From positions 4,278,001 to 4,342,000 of the forward strand of contig NC_079881.1 in the NCBI RefSeq assembly GCF_029227915.1: a stretch of DNA of 64,000 nucleotides. The letters run 5' to 3'. The position numbers and the translations under genes are program-made. Position 1 is the stretch's first letter. Each line of letters opens with the position of its first letter. The notes below the pieces were generated by a model. The model saw nothing but the letters and a program-made list of their open reading frames with translations. It searched no databases and was not told where the DNA came from. Below are positions 46,376-59,217 of the stretch, piece after piece. Source of the stretch: Hydractinia symbiolongicarpus. Lineage: Eukaryota; Cnidaria; Hydrozoa; Anthoathecata; Hydractiniidae.

Positions 46376-47806
46376 AGATATTGAAGAAAGAAGCAAACGC
46401 AGAATTTCTATATGCTGTTATCACTCGTTCAATCGCAAATCTATTAATTAGGGCAAACAAACCATTTAACATAGCCTGTAAAATTAACGCACACACAAGA
46501 AAATCAGCGTATATGCATATCACGTTAGATTAAAAGAAAATTTGGGGAAAGGTGTGAAGAAAACTCAGACATTTAAATTATTTTTCCCCATCTCTGTGTT
46601 TGAGTGTTCTATATTATTATTCTTACGCACTAACACAACTTCCGAAGTCCTCATAAAGTACTGTTTTATATTTATTCTGTAAAAACGGGATTTGTTATAT
46701 TGCGTTAAAAGCTGACTTTACACCCAAGCATGACGAATAAACACACGCATCAAACTCTGGGATTTAGCACACACTGAACTAAATCCTTTATGCAGGAATG
46801 ATTTTAACAGATTTATTACTGAAAAATATATTGCAATACTTGTGAATAACTTTATGTGAAAATTATGTAATTAAAATAATAATACAATGTATAGTATAAT
46901 ATACAATACCAATTATCCATTTTATTCACTAAAAGTATCCAATGATTCCCCATTTGGCGCCTATATGTTTTCAAACGAGAAAATCGATCTAAGGATTGAA
47001 GTAGAAGTAACCATCAATGCTTTTCACGTTATGTTCTCTCTAATCTTTTTACACTTGTAATTTGCGTAAGATAGCTTCCATATTTAGTCATGTGAAGCAA
47101 AGTATAGTGCTAGGTGTAGGCAACAAAATTTCATTGCTTACCATTTCTTACGTGCGATGGTTAACCAAACCCACGATATTAAAGATAAAATGGAAAATAC
47201 CTTTTTAATTCTAGCAGATGTGACCACGACGTGGCAAATAATTACGGTGCAAATAATAGCAGCGCGTTAGTAGTGGACAAAACGTGATTTTTAAACAAAA
47301 AAGACATTTAAAAAAAGGACATAAACGACATCTAGTTAACGACTAATGACTAAGTTTCAAAGATGTAATATTCATGTTATAAATACACAGAAAGATATCT
47401 ATTGTGTCTTGATTTTGTTAGCTGGTAGGTACATTGCATGATTCACAGACAAATTTTCACGTACTTTCATCAATCTAAATTTTAGGTATCTTATAATAGT
47501 AATTCTTCGAAGTTATAATTATAGACAAAACGGAATTTTTTTTGACATTTTTCAATTATGGACGAAAGTGTCGTATGCTTAATACTCGGTACCATAGCAC
47601 AGGCTTAAACAAAGCAAAATGAGTTTAAAATTTGCTTGTTAACTTTATAGCAAAACTCGACCAAGTAACTGCCATTGCATTTTACCGGAATCTCCGTTAT
47701 AATACTTAGATTATAATAAGGACGTTCGTCTTCTTTGTCTCTAATATAGAATCCTCACCTTTATCTAACATTAAATAAGTGATATTATTTTTTTTCTTAT
47801 TCGCAG
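46376..47806. other. Intergenic, no gene seen
   Basis: AT-rich and without recognisable coding or structural features beyond the last codons of a short overlapping frame ending at 46533. Confidence 0.5.
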
Positions 47807-48410
47807 AACAACTATATATTATCGTTCTTGAATATATGCCAAATGGAGTATTATTTAATTTTTTACAGGCTAAAGCATGTTAGTTCATAGTGCTTAGTGA
47901 CTAATATTTACATTCAAATTGATCTTCTTAACATTAGAAAAATAGTAAACTATCTACGGTATTACAGCTGCTTCGAAAGACAAAAGAGGTAGCTTCAGGA
48001 ATGAAACATTTATCTGAGCTTGGATTATACTCATGGTATGTTTCACTTACATTGGAGAATATATTTCATATCCTGTTGCCTATTTTGTTTAATTAATAGA
48101 TCAAATATTACTTGATTATTGTTTTATTGTTTAAAAATCTAGCGGCAAGAAATCTTCTTGTAGGCAAATATCTTACAGGTTTTCAAACTTTAGTTTGAGT
48201 CGTGAAGTAAGAGTTGACGATGAATACGATGAAAGAATAAGTAAGACACCTTTCAGGAAAAGTAAAAGAAGTACAGTAAACGCATCCGTTTTATGGTAAT
48301 AATGCCAATTAAAGCTTAATTCCACTGTATCCGAAGCTATCCAATTCGACAGGTATACAACGGCTTCTGATGCATGGTCTTACAGTATACTGTTGTGAGA
48401 GATTATGCAG
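47807..48410 (+). pseudogene. Receptor tyrosine kinase (Eph-like) pseudogene
   Basis: Kinase pieces appear in the correct order: QLYIIVLEYMPNGVLFNFLQ (47807-47878, acceptor TTATTCGCAG before it), LLRKTKEVASGMKHLSELG (47968-48035), LAARNLLVG near 48145, FSNFSLSREVRVDDEYDE near 48180, and PEAIQFDRYTTASDAWSY near 48331, followed by ILL*EIMQ. The HRD aspartate is replaced (FKN precedes LAARN), DFG reads NFS, and TGA replaces the tryptophan of subdomain IX. Loss of HRD and DFG means no kinase activity. PEAIQ...ASD.WSY is most like Eph receptors. Splice sites remain partly visible, so it is a decayed genomic copy and not a retrocopy. Confidence 0.8.
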
Positions 48411-49902
48411 TAGAAGTTCACAGGGAGTGGAGAAACTATTATGTATACGAAAGAGTGCATTTTATCCACAAATTTATGTTAACCGCTGTAAGGAGCGGAC
48501 TAAGCGACCAATATTGGCTAGCACGAGGGATCTAATGTGAATGTGGGGAGTGAAACAATAGCTGACCTCTCTTTCTCCGTTGCACATGATAAAAGGTATC
48601 AGCGAAATAAGTAGAATTTCGATTTAAAGCATGTAGCTTGAAGGCAAATAAATCTATGCAGTAGAACAAAAAAGTTTAACCAAAAACGTTGAATTTGTGT
48701 AGAGAAACGACAAATTAATCCACATATTTTTTTTATTAAAACTACCGGCAGAACTTTTACCATGTTCAGTATAACAGTCAGTGTATTCATAATTTCGTAC
48801 CATTTGCAAAATTTGATCTGCGATAAGTAAGCAACCTCTTCCTTAACTAAAATTAAGTTTCTCTTAACCATGTTCTACTTAAAGAATTGTAAACCTTCTG
48901 GATTTTGCAAGTAGGAAATATGGCTTAGCTGTCTTGCCGACGGTATTACCCGTCCTCAAAAAAAATGGAAGCTTAATATGTAAGCAAGCGCAAAAAAACA
49001 AGTTTCAAAAAGCATTAGAAATGATTTTTTAACTTCTACAAAACATATATCGATAAAAAATGTCAAAGGAAAGAAACAACAACATGTCAAGTTTTATCGT
49101 TGAAGTGCCCAGATTTAGCGTCCATGAGTTTGTCTAGAAGCTTCTTCAACAAAGCTAGTAAGCTGACTTCCAAGCTAGCTAGGAAGTCAGCTTACTAGCT
49201 ATATAATATATCATAAATATATCGCAAATACGTCCTCCTCATTTCGTTCGGCTTTTAGTTACTCAGTCAACATAAATATTGTAAATTTGTCAGGAAAAAG
49301 TGAAAAGAACAAAATTGTCTTATTAAATACTAATAAAGCCAACAAATATTCTTCTTGATCCGGTGAACAGTGTCATAAAAGTTCATTTCCCATCCCCTAT
49401 AGGGGTACGTTTGTTTATAATTTAAAGCAAGAACAACAATGTCACTACTAAGTTACTTGTTATGTATGAATGTATCACAACATTCACTAATCAATAAATA
49501 CATATTTCACAGAATTGAATATAAAAGCATAGCATAAAGAGGTTAGATATCTAACTGGTCATACGGCACGTCGAACAACTCCCTTGTATAACAAAAATTA
49601 CCAATATGAATGGATTTTGTAATTTCAGCCAGGAGATGGATATAACGTAGCCAACAAAGTCAACAGACCGCAAATTTTGCATTAAAAATTTTTAATGCAT
49701 GTCGATTGCGTCTTTTGAAAGGCATGCCTATTCATCTATTAACATAATTTTTTATTATTTCAGGTATATATAAGAAAAAAGGAACGCACCCAATTTTCCA
49801 GCCAATTAAAAAGCTGACGTGTTAGTCCATCGTAAATGTTCCGTACATCGTTAGCATGAATCGGTTTTGTGTTAAGGCGTAAATCCTCTCTGGATTTGGA
49901 TC
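48411..49902. other. Intergenic; a perfect 19-bp hairpin at 49153-49200
   Basis: AGCTAGTAAGCTGACTTCC (49153-49171) is reverse-complemented at 49182-49200 around AAGCTAGCTA. It may be a tiny foldback element. Nothing else is recognised; the 90-codon frame 48599-48871 minus is unsupported. Confidence 0.7.
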
Positions 49903-51113
49903 TCACACGTATCCACTATGCTTGTTCTTTAGGCCACTGACTACTTCTCTAATATTCATAAAGATGGCCACAACCAACAAACCGAAACCAACACAAATCA
50001 GAAAATAAGAATAACCATACTTCTCTGTTATTCTGAGAATACTAAAGATGACGTATAACTCTTTGTTTGCACTTTTGGATTGCGCCAATTCCGAGTCCTT
50101 TATATCTTCAAGGTCGGTCTTCAGATGAAACTTTTCTTTCAAGAACACCATGCCGCAAACTGTTGTTATGGCTAGACATAAAAAAATATTTTTAGTAACA
50201 GGTATGAATGACATGTAAAAAGAAGGCGTATATGCTTTTATATAAGTTTCTTCATTCCATTAGCATACATTAAAAGTGCTTCCAAATCACACATTTGTTA
50301 TCATCTTTTGACTTCTTTCATAAAATATGGTAAGAACACCATAACATAAATAAATCAGATAAAAATTCTTACCAGCAATAAAGGCGCAAGAAATGGTAAC
50401 AGCCGTAATCCATTGCTTTTTTGATATTGCAAAACAAGGAAGTTTTATGAACGAACCAATCAATGCTAAAATAGCAAAATTGGCAGCCACAACGATGCAA
50501 ATGTAGACATTATCCAACGCTAAAATTAAATCAACATTCGCTTTAGTAAAACAACATTTTTAGCAGCAGATGAACATTGACACGACAACGGAAGAATCAC
50601 TTCATAGACAATTAATACCTTGGAGGAATAATAGAAGAAAGAACACATTCACAAAACCATAAACAACATACCGTTAAAAACATCATCATCTTTCTTTGTC
50701 AATTCTTTTGAAAATTTAATAACATTAAACATGTCTTTCAAATCTGAAATGCTGTGGCATTTAAAAGCTATCCCAGTCTGCGTTTTGATTTGGTTGTTAA
50801 GAAGGTCAAGAATATCTTTTCCTACAGTAGCGCTTTTCATTTCCACGTCAAGACATATATGTTTTAAGCTTGAAGTAATTTTCAAATTCATTGAGATCGA
50901 TTTCAAAATATCCTTGCTATTCAAACGTCCCCCACCACCATATGATTTAATCAAGTTCGTGATAAAAGCTTTTTGATTATCTCCACCTTCCACGTAGATA
51001 GATGTAACTACCCATTTTTTGGTAGTCAACCCTACAATGAATGTGAGTGCTGCAAGCGACACACATACCATACCAACAACGGAAAGTATTTTAAATGTTT
51101 TCATTTTGTCCAA
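49903..51113 (-). CDS. Four-membrane-span protein, three exons, 285 residues
   Basis: Exon 1 is 51113-50672, exon 2 50519-50373 and exon 3 50171-49903. Donors are GTATGT (50671) and GTAAGA (50372); acceptors are ATTTTAG (ends 50520) and TGTCTAG (ends 50172). Both introns are phase 1 and the joined frame is open to the stop at 49903. Membrane spans: VVGMVCVSLAALTFIVGL near residues 11-29, NFAILALIGSF in exon 2, a span across the exon 2/3 junction, and FLICVGFGLLVVAIF near the end. Between spans 1 and 2 lies a roughly 120-residue extracellular loop with two cysteines (HICLD, AFKCHS). The layout resembles claudin/PMP22-type or tetraspanin-like proteins, but I see no diagnostic W-LW-C-C or CCG motif. 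This is the best-supported intact host gene in the window. Confidence 0.75.
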
Positions 51114-54100
51114 AATTCTAGAACGAAAAAAATATTATTTTTATATAATTTATATTGTGGAAAGATTAAAGAAAAAGATATTAGTAGCTGCGGTATATAG
51201 CACAGCTTCTGGAATAAACATTTCATGTTTAATTTTGTGTAGTCTGTAGAGGTCGCCAGCAGGTCTTTAACATAAACTTTGTACGTAAGACGTAAATTTT
51301 CCGAATTTAAACTAATAAGACCAGTCTAGAGTGTTGTGAGGAGAAGGTACGCAAACCTGTTATTTCTTAAGAGTATGGCGGAAATGTATATCGAACCTAC
51401 CTAAGAGTTTTCTTTAAACTTTTAACTTTTCTTCAGAATTGAATTTAACATGGCCATTAACTTGAGCACTATATATAGGTATGCTATCTCAATGACGACA
51501 CATTCAAAACAATTAAATAATACTGCTTTCTCACGCAGATTTCTGTGAGACGAGCTGTAAATCATATAATAATAATAATTAAAATAATCATATTAATGTA
51601 GAGGTGCACGAATTCTTCTTATAACTATTTAACAATTTGTTGTAATTTGAGCTTCTTCAATAGACTGCGTGACGTAAGTTGTTTTGATTTCATTGTGAGA
51701 ACAATGAGCATGCGCACACTTTTGAGGTAAAAAAGCAATACTCGAACAGGGTAAAATGGTTATTAATGAAGATTTTCTTAGGTAGCAGAAGATCCAAGAG
51801 GAACTGGAATTAAATTTTAACTATATTCTTCCAATTCTTCTTGAGAATTTTCACTAATTATGAGCAAATATTTGTTTTTTGGATGGATTTTGTTTATTGC
51901 TATGGTCTGCTGTTTATAATTTTTGCCTACAGAAATGCTAGCGAAGAACCGCCAACATTTTTTAAATTTTGTGCACATTAGAAAGTCACCTATGAAAAGT
52001 TTCATACAATTGTTAATTTTATATAAAAGCTACAATTGCTGATAGAAGCAAATGGTTTTATTGTCCATATGTTATCGCTTGTCAAACATTTTTTGTCGGT
52101 TACATTTTGTCTTGCAACTGAGAAAATACTGTTGACTGTCATATAAAATTTTGACATGAACGGTGGTAAATTATATCTAAGTCTATCCCGATGGTCGATT
52201 GCCGGTTCTTTAATGCTTTTGTGCAGTTTGGGAAAATTTCATTTATATGTTTGAACGATTTTCATGAAACACTACTCTCAGCTTGCCTTTTTAATTGTAA
52301 TTTTTTTTAAAGTTATCTTATAGCAAGCCTTGATTTTACTTACAACCATCCACAAAATTTATAATAAATCGGTGCTAGAGGTGGTTTTATGGAATATTTG
52401 TATAGTACGTTAAAGCAATTTAAACTTAAGAAAAAGGCTTGCGGTTTAAAGATTTCCGCGATTAGCAATAATCTGAAAAAGTACTAAACTTTTAAGTGAA
52501 CTGAGTAACTAAGGCATAGTCATAAGAAAAAAAGAAAATGTCTTATGACTAAAATTTTAAAATTCCATTCTTGATTATTATTGTAACTTAAAAGAAAAAT
52601 AATAAACCTAAAAATCGATGGACATAAGGACAACGGCAAGGTTGAAAATTAATCGGTTTTCTCTTTTCTCCGAAAAACAACTTTAAAAGTATCTTTTAAG
52701 TTGACATTGACTCTTTTAAAAATCAAACATTTTTACATAATTAGTTATGAAAGTTATTTTCAGGCCATATATATATATATTGTTTTTTATAACGAACGTA
52801 ATGAAAATGAAATGACGTAAAGAGAAACAAAGATGACGCATTATGCAGACGATTTTCATTATGCTACACTGCACGAGCTTAAACTTTCGATAGCATATTA
52901 GCTTTAAAACAAGAAACCCGTCCGGTTTGACACATTCGTATTGTACACATTCTTTCTACTTAAATATTGTATTGATTATGTTTATATATCTTGTGTCTAT
53001 GGCAACGTTCTTGTTTATATAGACCTGTTGTATAATTTTTATTTTACTTGAAAATGGTGTATGACATTCGAAACGTCGTAAAATGTTGTTTTAATTTGTA
53101 CACATACACATGGATGTCCAAGTTTTAACATATAATATTGTCAATCGAATTTCTAATGTCTCATGTAAAAACAACAAGAACTGAAGCGGTTTGAACACTT
53201 ACACAACACTATGATGATAAATAATTAAAATGTGTTTATTAAAATATAAAATATACAATAATAAAATTTGGTATAAAATATTAATGATAAATTGAATCAT
53301 ATTAAAAGTTGTGACTATTTTTTGATAACTGAGATCTGGCTGGAGAGCACACAACTTTGAGTCAATTTCGAACATTATAACATTGTTTTGAATAGAATAT
53401 ATATATCTACTGATTTCATTATTTTGGGTATACTATATAAAGCTACACGATAATTAAAACATAGTTAAAATCTGCTGATGCAGGAAAAACAAGAAAGTGG
53501 TGTAAAGTTTGTGAAAGGTCTGATGGTAGTTTTGTAGCGTTAGAAATAGGAGATGAAATAATACAGACAAATATTTCAGAGATAAACACGTCTTAACACA
53601 CTGACTATCAAATGTACAAGAGCGCCTGGTCATACTGACTAGGATATATAAGTCTCAAATCCTGCAAGTAGGACGGCTTAAGCACTCTGACATTTTGGCA
53701 GTTAAAACAAGAAAGCTTTTAACTATCAACACTTTTGTGCGAATGTTCATCGTAAGGAGTAGGAGCAGTACTTGCATATAGAGGGAGATCTCGCATTAGA
53801 AAAGCACTGTAAAGAATTTTTACTTTAAAAAAAGATATAAATAATATTTTTTTCTTTCAATTAATTATTTTCAAAAACCATGAATAACAAAAGAATATAC
53901 TCAATTGACTATACAGTATATAATAAAAACAAAGATACAACACTGAGTAAGCGAGAAAATGGTTCCTGTAAAACACAGGCAAGTCCTGTTTGTATGTACC
54001 ATTGGCACATCATATTATTGCGATTTTAAGTAACAAATTTGCAAAAATATATCACTTATTAAAAGCAAGGGAAACAAATTGGAATAGAAGTTGCGATAGG

Positions 54101-54120
54101 AAAAAAGTTAAAAACAGATG
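51114..54120. other. Intergenic; one retroelement 3'-end-like motif
   Basis: AT-rich, with (AT)n at 52770-52780 and 53400. ATTCGAAACGTCGTAAAATGTTGTTTTAATTT at about 53068 (given here only as CGAAACGTCG...TTTTAATTT) recalls the sequence after the Penelope-like element at 24071 and may be another 3' remnant. No gene is supported. Confidence 0.5.
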
Positions 54121-54537
54121 TACCGTAAATGACGGAGTAAGTGCCTGGGAAGCTTATTTACAATGTTTATATTTAGGGGGTGGGCTTATTCGGCAGGGGT
54201 GCTTATTTAAGAAGTGGCACTTATTAACTATACTAAAATAAAAACAAGCAAAATGTGTCATTATATTTCTTTTTTTCATTTGTATATAACAAGAAGGCAA
54301 CAAATATCCTCTCAACTGAGCTTGGAAGAAATAAAACAAAATTTAGCCTCTTTGAGCTGGTTATTGAGGTGGTATACTTGAGGAAAAGACTCGTTAAAAC
54401 ACTTTTAAGATGAAACTTTACTTTGGTTTAGTATAACACACTTAAACAGAAACTCTGAAAATGTCTCTTTAGGGAGAGCGCTTATCCCGACAAGGTCGGT
54501 ATTTTAGCAGGGGGCGCTTGTTTCGTCATTTGCGGTA
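54121..54537. mobile_element. MITE with TA duplication and CCGTAAATGACG ends
   Basis: Ends TA-CCGTAAATGACG (54121) and CGTCATTTGCGG-TA (54537) are inverted with one mismatch. A flanking TA fits a TA-specific transposase. Subterminal AGTAAGTGCC/GGGCGCTTGTTT also partly pair. No transposase is inside. Confidence 0.75.
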
Positions 54538-55000
54538 AACTTCAAAATTTATTCCAAAAGAATCCTCAAAAAAATAGCTGAAAGCTATTCTCGTAAACTT
54601 TATATTGAGATTATATAAACAAGTAATATATGTATACATAAAATATTAGGCAACCATGTTGTTTTTCTTTTTTATATTATTGTTGTAATTGTACTTTTTA
54701 AAAAATAAAAAATATATATCCTCTATCCATCCATTTATTACTTGATTGTATAAACAAACAACTCCAGTGACGATCTGGTGATTCATCTCGCCACATGACT
54801 GCATGGTTTTTATTCTAGATTTGCAAAAACACAGGTGAACCAGGTGGACATTTCCCCAGGTTGAACAAAAAAGGAAACAGCTGAAACTCTGTGATCTGTT
54901 TTCACGATGTGAGACACACAGGCGTTATTTCCAAAGTCTATTTAATAATGATTTAATACGGATGTTATGCGTTAGAGCTCTTTGTTCTTTTATTCGGTAG
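54538..55000. other. Intergenic, no gene seen
   Basis: AT-rich, with no open frame or repeat recognised. Confidence 0.5.
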
Positions 55001-55713
55001 ATAATTCTGGTAAGTCGTCCACGTATTACTTCCTGAGTATGAAGGAGATAACATACTTGAAGCCCCTTCAAACTTCCAATTTTTATAGATATAATAATTC
55101 TCATTCTCCACTTGCCCCACCTACAGCACAGTGTAGCGTGGAACCTATTTTCCTCTAGCACACTGTAGTGAGTCACATCAATGTCTGTTATAGAAAATAG
55201 CAGACACTTTCTTCCCTTGTAGTACAATGTACACTACACTCTACTACAGAGAAATACGCTCTACTACAGAGAAATACGCTCTACTACAGGCTACTACGCT
55301 CTACTACAAACTACTAGCTACACTCTACTACCAGGTACTACACTCTACTACAGGCTAATACACTCTACTACAGAGAAATACGCTCTACTACGCTCTAAGA
55401 TAGAAAATACCGTACTGCTACACATCGCTAAGAAAAATTAAGCTTTCCTAAATTCTACTACAAGGAAAGAAAGGGCTTGCTACACTCGACAACAGACATT
55501 GATGAGCCTCACTACAGTGTGCTACATAAAAATACGCTCCATGCTACACTGTTGTTTAGAGTCTAGGCTGTTGTTTGCTAAAAGCAGAGCATATGGAAAA
55601 TAGGAAACCATTATCTCCACAAGGCTTGGGAAAGTACATAGATGTAACGCATGTTGAATATGTTATCTCCTTCATATTCAGGAAGTAATGATTGGACGAC
55701 TTCTAGGACGATA
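55001..55713. repeat. Foldback element with internal minisatellite
   Basis: 55001-55057 and 55656-55713 are imperfect inverted repeats (ATAATTCT...GTCGTCC...ATTACTTCCTGA.TATGAAGG). The interior contains a minisatellite at about 55229-55397 built from ACGCTCTACTAC, CAGAGAAAT and CAGGCTA blocks with a ~20-bp period. Single CACTGTAG/CTACA motifs recur outside the array. Confidence 0.75.
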
Positions 55714-58103
55714 ATTCTAGGCTCTATGCACACTAATAATATAAAAGCAGCTATCTCAAAGACATCACAAATGCAAAACTCTGGACTTCATTGGCGATAG
55801 ATTTGTGATGTAACCAACAATGTTGTTATCTCTAATAAATTGAAGCCTTGTGTTTACAATTATATTTAATTGATGTCACCACCGTGGAATGAAGAATCAT
55901 CTGAAATGACAAATTTCAAAATGATTGCATCATCGTAAAAAAGATACAAAACCATTTGCAACTCTGGTACAAACTTTAAAGATACAATAATATAGAATAA
56001 AAAAATAGAATCAAAGTCTGCAGAAGAAACTTCAAAAATGCACCTAATTTAGCTAGCTATAAGTTCCTTAAATGATGCAATCCAAATGTTTTAACCTTCA
56101 AAATGATATGTAATCAAAGTAAAACATAGTTGAAAGACTAATATAAGGACTAAATACATACATGAAATTCCGCAACAAATAACCAGTAACCAGTGTATCA
56201 CAACCAACACATGCGATAAGACTGAAAATAGCATAAAATATTAGCCAAATTTTTGTACGGAAAGCAAAAACAGCGCCTTTTGCGCAAAAATAAGTAAACG
56301 GAGCGCCATCAAACAACTTTTCGTTTCTGAAGTTGCGTTTCAAGGTTTCAAACACTAGCCACCTAAGGTGTGAGTCAATAACTTGTACAGGAATATGAAA
56401 TAGGTTTGTCTACTAGATTTGACTACACTATAATAAATGCAACATCATGAGCACTAGATGTTAAGACATTCTTTTAAAAATCAATTATAAATAAAATCAC
56501 TGCCTCGGCTAGTTTTTCATGTAATCTCCCACATGAATTGACTCTGTGTAAAAGATTCACCAATGTGTTTATTTTTCGTTACCACCATGACAGACCGCAG
56601 CCCATACCTAATCACACATTTCTACGAATGTGTGAAATAAAGCATTGTTCATTTAATTTATCAGTTATCAAATTCATGCTACGGAAAGATTATTTCGATT
56701 AATCAGATTTACGATGGTCATGTTTTGCCTCTAATTTTTTTCAGAACTGTAAGAATGAAAAGTTTTCTATTATGAACTGCTACAAAACATTTTAATGTTT
56801 TAAAAAATGATTATGTGCACGTCTCTATATGACATCTAAATCAATTTAAAATTATGTTACCCTTACAATAATTCAAAGGGTATAAGAGTTATGTCAAATT
56901 AAAGTACTGCTTTTAATTGTGCTGCTATACTAAAAAGAAAAAACCTTTTCACAACTTCGGTTTAAATAAAAACACAAGCGACATTTTGCGTCATAAATTC
57001 TGCTTTTGATTTCATTCTCAACAACAAAAAATAGGAGAAAGAAAACAAGTCACGCCTGGGTATTTTAGACTTTTTTTCTTTCCAATAAACGATCCTGCAT
57101 AAAAAGATGCAACTCCCCTTTATTGTTTTCTGTAGATACACAAATAACCTTTTTGCGCTTAGATTTTTATTTTTGGTGTCTGTAACAGTTTCACAAAGTT
57201 TGAGTTCTCTAAAAGAAAGTTCGAAAAAGGACAGATGTGTGTCCAATTTATTAAAAATAAGCTTGAAAATTTGAATTTTCCAAAAGGTAAACACCTCCAA
57301 TTACGAAAATTTCTTAGCACCTATGGTGTCCGCTAATCACAAAGAATACTGTATTTCTTAAACCACAAATTTTAGCATCAACTAATATATTTAATCTTTT
57401 GATAATTTTTATGCAAACTCGGAGTCATTTTTTTCTTCAGTTACAATCGTGTATAAAAATCTAGTAAAAAATACGAGAGTATAAAGCCACAATGCCACCA
57501 TTAACACTTTTCACGTGGATAGAATAAATTTTTTTCGCAAGGTTTTAGCAACAAAATTTATTAGTGGCACTCTGTTTTCAATTTTTTTATGTATTCTGCA
57601 GCAAAAAACCCTATCAACCGACAGGGTGTTGAGGAAACACACGAATTAGCTTACTTTTAGAAAAGGAGAACGAACATTGAATACTCTAAGGAAAACAAAA
57701 GCACTGCAGAGGTATTTTCGCAATCACTCTCAAGAAGTAAAGGGAAAGAGGCCAACCAAGCTTTCCAATAGTTATAACTCCCTATTCTTCAATTAATTGT
57801 TAGGCGCGTTATAATTGTTCAGATTACTTCAATCTTCCTTCAGAAAATCTCAAGAAAAATCAGAGCAGCAAAAAAGCTAAAGATACATGAATGAAGTAAA
57901 TCATAAACAAGACCAGAAATGAATTATTCTGAAAACAAAACAATTGTAATACGATTACTTTTAATTTGAATACAATTAACATATTTCAAGTCTGCAAATT
58001 CATGTGCCTAATAAGCCGACTGCCGTTTTTCTGTTTACGTCATATTGCTCTCCACGTTTTACTTTCGGCGTACGTACAATCTAGACAAAAAGTCGAGAGG
58101 AAG
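55714..58103. other. Intergenic, no supported gene; left of the viral block
   Basis: Frames at 56098-56355 minus (85 codons, one hydrophobic stretch) and 56962-57300 minus have no splice or domain support. Composition is AT-rich up to about 58.09 kb, where it changes abruptly. Confidence 0.5.
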
Positions 58104-58410
58104 TCAAAAGCCAGGAGTGAAGGTGCGACAGCCTTGGGTTTGGCAGAGGGGGCAATGGGGGTGAGACTCACCAATGGGGTGGGTGTGCTCAGGGATGGTC
58201 TTCTTGGGCTTGGGCTCTTTGCGGGGACGGAGGGCCTTGGGGACCTTGGGCTCACGAAAGTGCATACGACAGTAGGCGGTACCCACGAGGGCACCATTAC
58301 GGCACGCTGTACCTTTGCCCGTCACACCTTGACAAGGGGACTTCTTTTGGGTCTGCAGCTGGTGGAGCTGGGCTCGCAGGGAGGCAACTTCAGCAATGGA
58401 GGGAGTTCAT
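58104..58410 (-). pseudogene. Virus-type Cys/His motif protein, frameshifted near its start
   Basis: A helical N-terminus (AEVASLRAQLHQLQTQ) leads to PCQGVTGKGTACRNGALVG followed by YCRMH, a C...C...C..H motif found in short giant-virus proteins. A basic, proline-rich tail with a second cysteine cluster (CPLCQTQGC) ends at TGA. The natural ATG appears to be at 58410, but one extra base within about 12 nt puts it out of frame with the rest; no other ATG precedes the motif. The role is unknown; a small zinc-binding protein is likely. Confidence 0.6.
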
Positions 58411-58454
58411 TTTGTTTTGGTTTTGAAAATGTGTGAGGTGGGAGGGGACTTAGG

Positions 58455-58985
58455 TTAAGGGAGTACATAGTCATATTCTTGGGGAGATGGTGTCGAGTCA
58501 TTACCACGATTAGCGGTTTCCTTAATAATTTCCTTACCATTCTCCTTAATCAACCATCCTGGAGCATAAAGTGGACGACCGTATCGGATCGTAAACTTTT
58601 GGGGTCGAGATTTTAATGTAATTGACATAAACTTAGCACCCTTAGCCTGGCGATCATTGTAAGCAACCATTGTTGTAGCATCAGCATCCCAAATGGATGA
58701 CGCTACAGAATCATTACGATCTGGATCTTGGTACAAAACAACAGAACCTTCTGGAGGTTTGACACCGTCAACTAACACATCATTAATGTGATGACCAATG
58801 CCAGAGTGATGTGGAGCTTCAATAATAAATTCATACTTGTACTCGGTTGGGGTAGAAGGTCCTGTGGTTGTACTGGTGGTTGTACTGGTGGTTTCATCAC
58901 CACCCATCATGAGCATAGCAGCTGAAGAGGATGAACACATCATCATTGCTAAAGCCGCAAAACCAATTATGGCACCCTGGGACAT
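58455..58985 (-). CDS. Membrane-anchored/secreted virus-like protein, 176 residues
   Basis: I chose ATG 58985 (MSQGAIIGFAALAMMM) over the longer frame because a hydrophobic N-terminal segment starts there and the upstream part overlaps the divergent gene. After the segment comes a Thr-rich linker (TTSTTTSTTTG), then a soluble domain containing EYKYEFIIEAPHHSG and GSVVLYQDP and ending YDYVLP. The N-terminus resembles short membrane proteins of algal giant viruses. The start codon is 25 bp from that of the plus-strand gene at 59010, suggesting a shared bidirectional promoter (AT-rich). Confidence 0.65.
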   Translation of the reverse strand: MSQGAIIGFAALAMMMCSSSSAAMLMMGGDETTSTTTSTTTGPSTPTEYKYEFIIEAPHHSGIGHHINDVLVDGVKPPEGSVVLYQDPDRNDSVASSIWDADATTMVAYNDRQAKGAKFMSITLKSRPQKFTIRYGRPLYAPGWLIKENGKEIIKETANRGNDSTPSPQEYDYVLP

Positions 58986-59009
58986 TTTTATTTTATGCGT
59001 AGATAACAA

Positions 59010-59213
59010 ATGCAACGTCCAATCCAAACCGTTCTCATGGAATCCATTATCATTGGTATCATGAATGCCACAATTTTCTGGGGTCTCAAACAATTCAATT
59101 TTGTTATTTCACAACAATGGCTTCTTGTCATCTGCGGCGCTCTCATCCATCTCATTCTTGAATACACAGGAGGCAACGAGTGGTGGTGCCGGCAAACTTA
59201 TAAATGTCCATAA
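59010..59213 (+). CDS. Small two-span membrane protein, 67 residues
   Basis: Two hydrophobic segments (SIIIGIMNATIFWGLKQF and WLLVICGALIHLILEY) are followed by a conserved-looking tail YTGGNEWWCRQTYKCP. Short membrane proteins ending H.I.EY.G.N.W.C occur in several giant viruses, as I recall them. It is intact, lies on the opposite strand from most of the block, and is followed 4 bp later by another small frame. Confidence 0.65.
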   Translation: MQRPIQTVLMESIIIGIMNATIFWGLKQFNFVISQQWLLVICGALIHLILEYTGGNEWWCRQTYKCP

Positions 59214-59217
59214 TAAG

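Noticed and set aside
57966-58436. 156-residue plus-strand frame at the start of the viral block
   Set aside because: Its Gly/Leu-rich content mirrors the Pro/Lys-rich minus-strand gene, which has the recognisable Cys/His motif.
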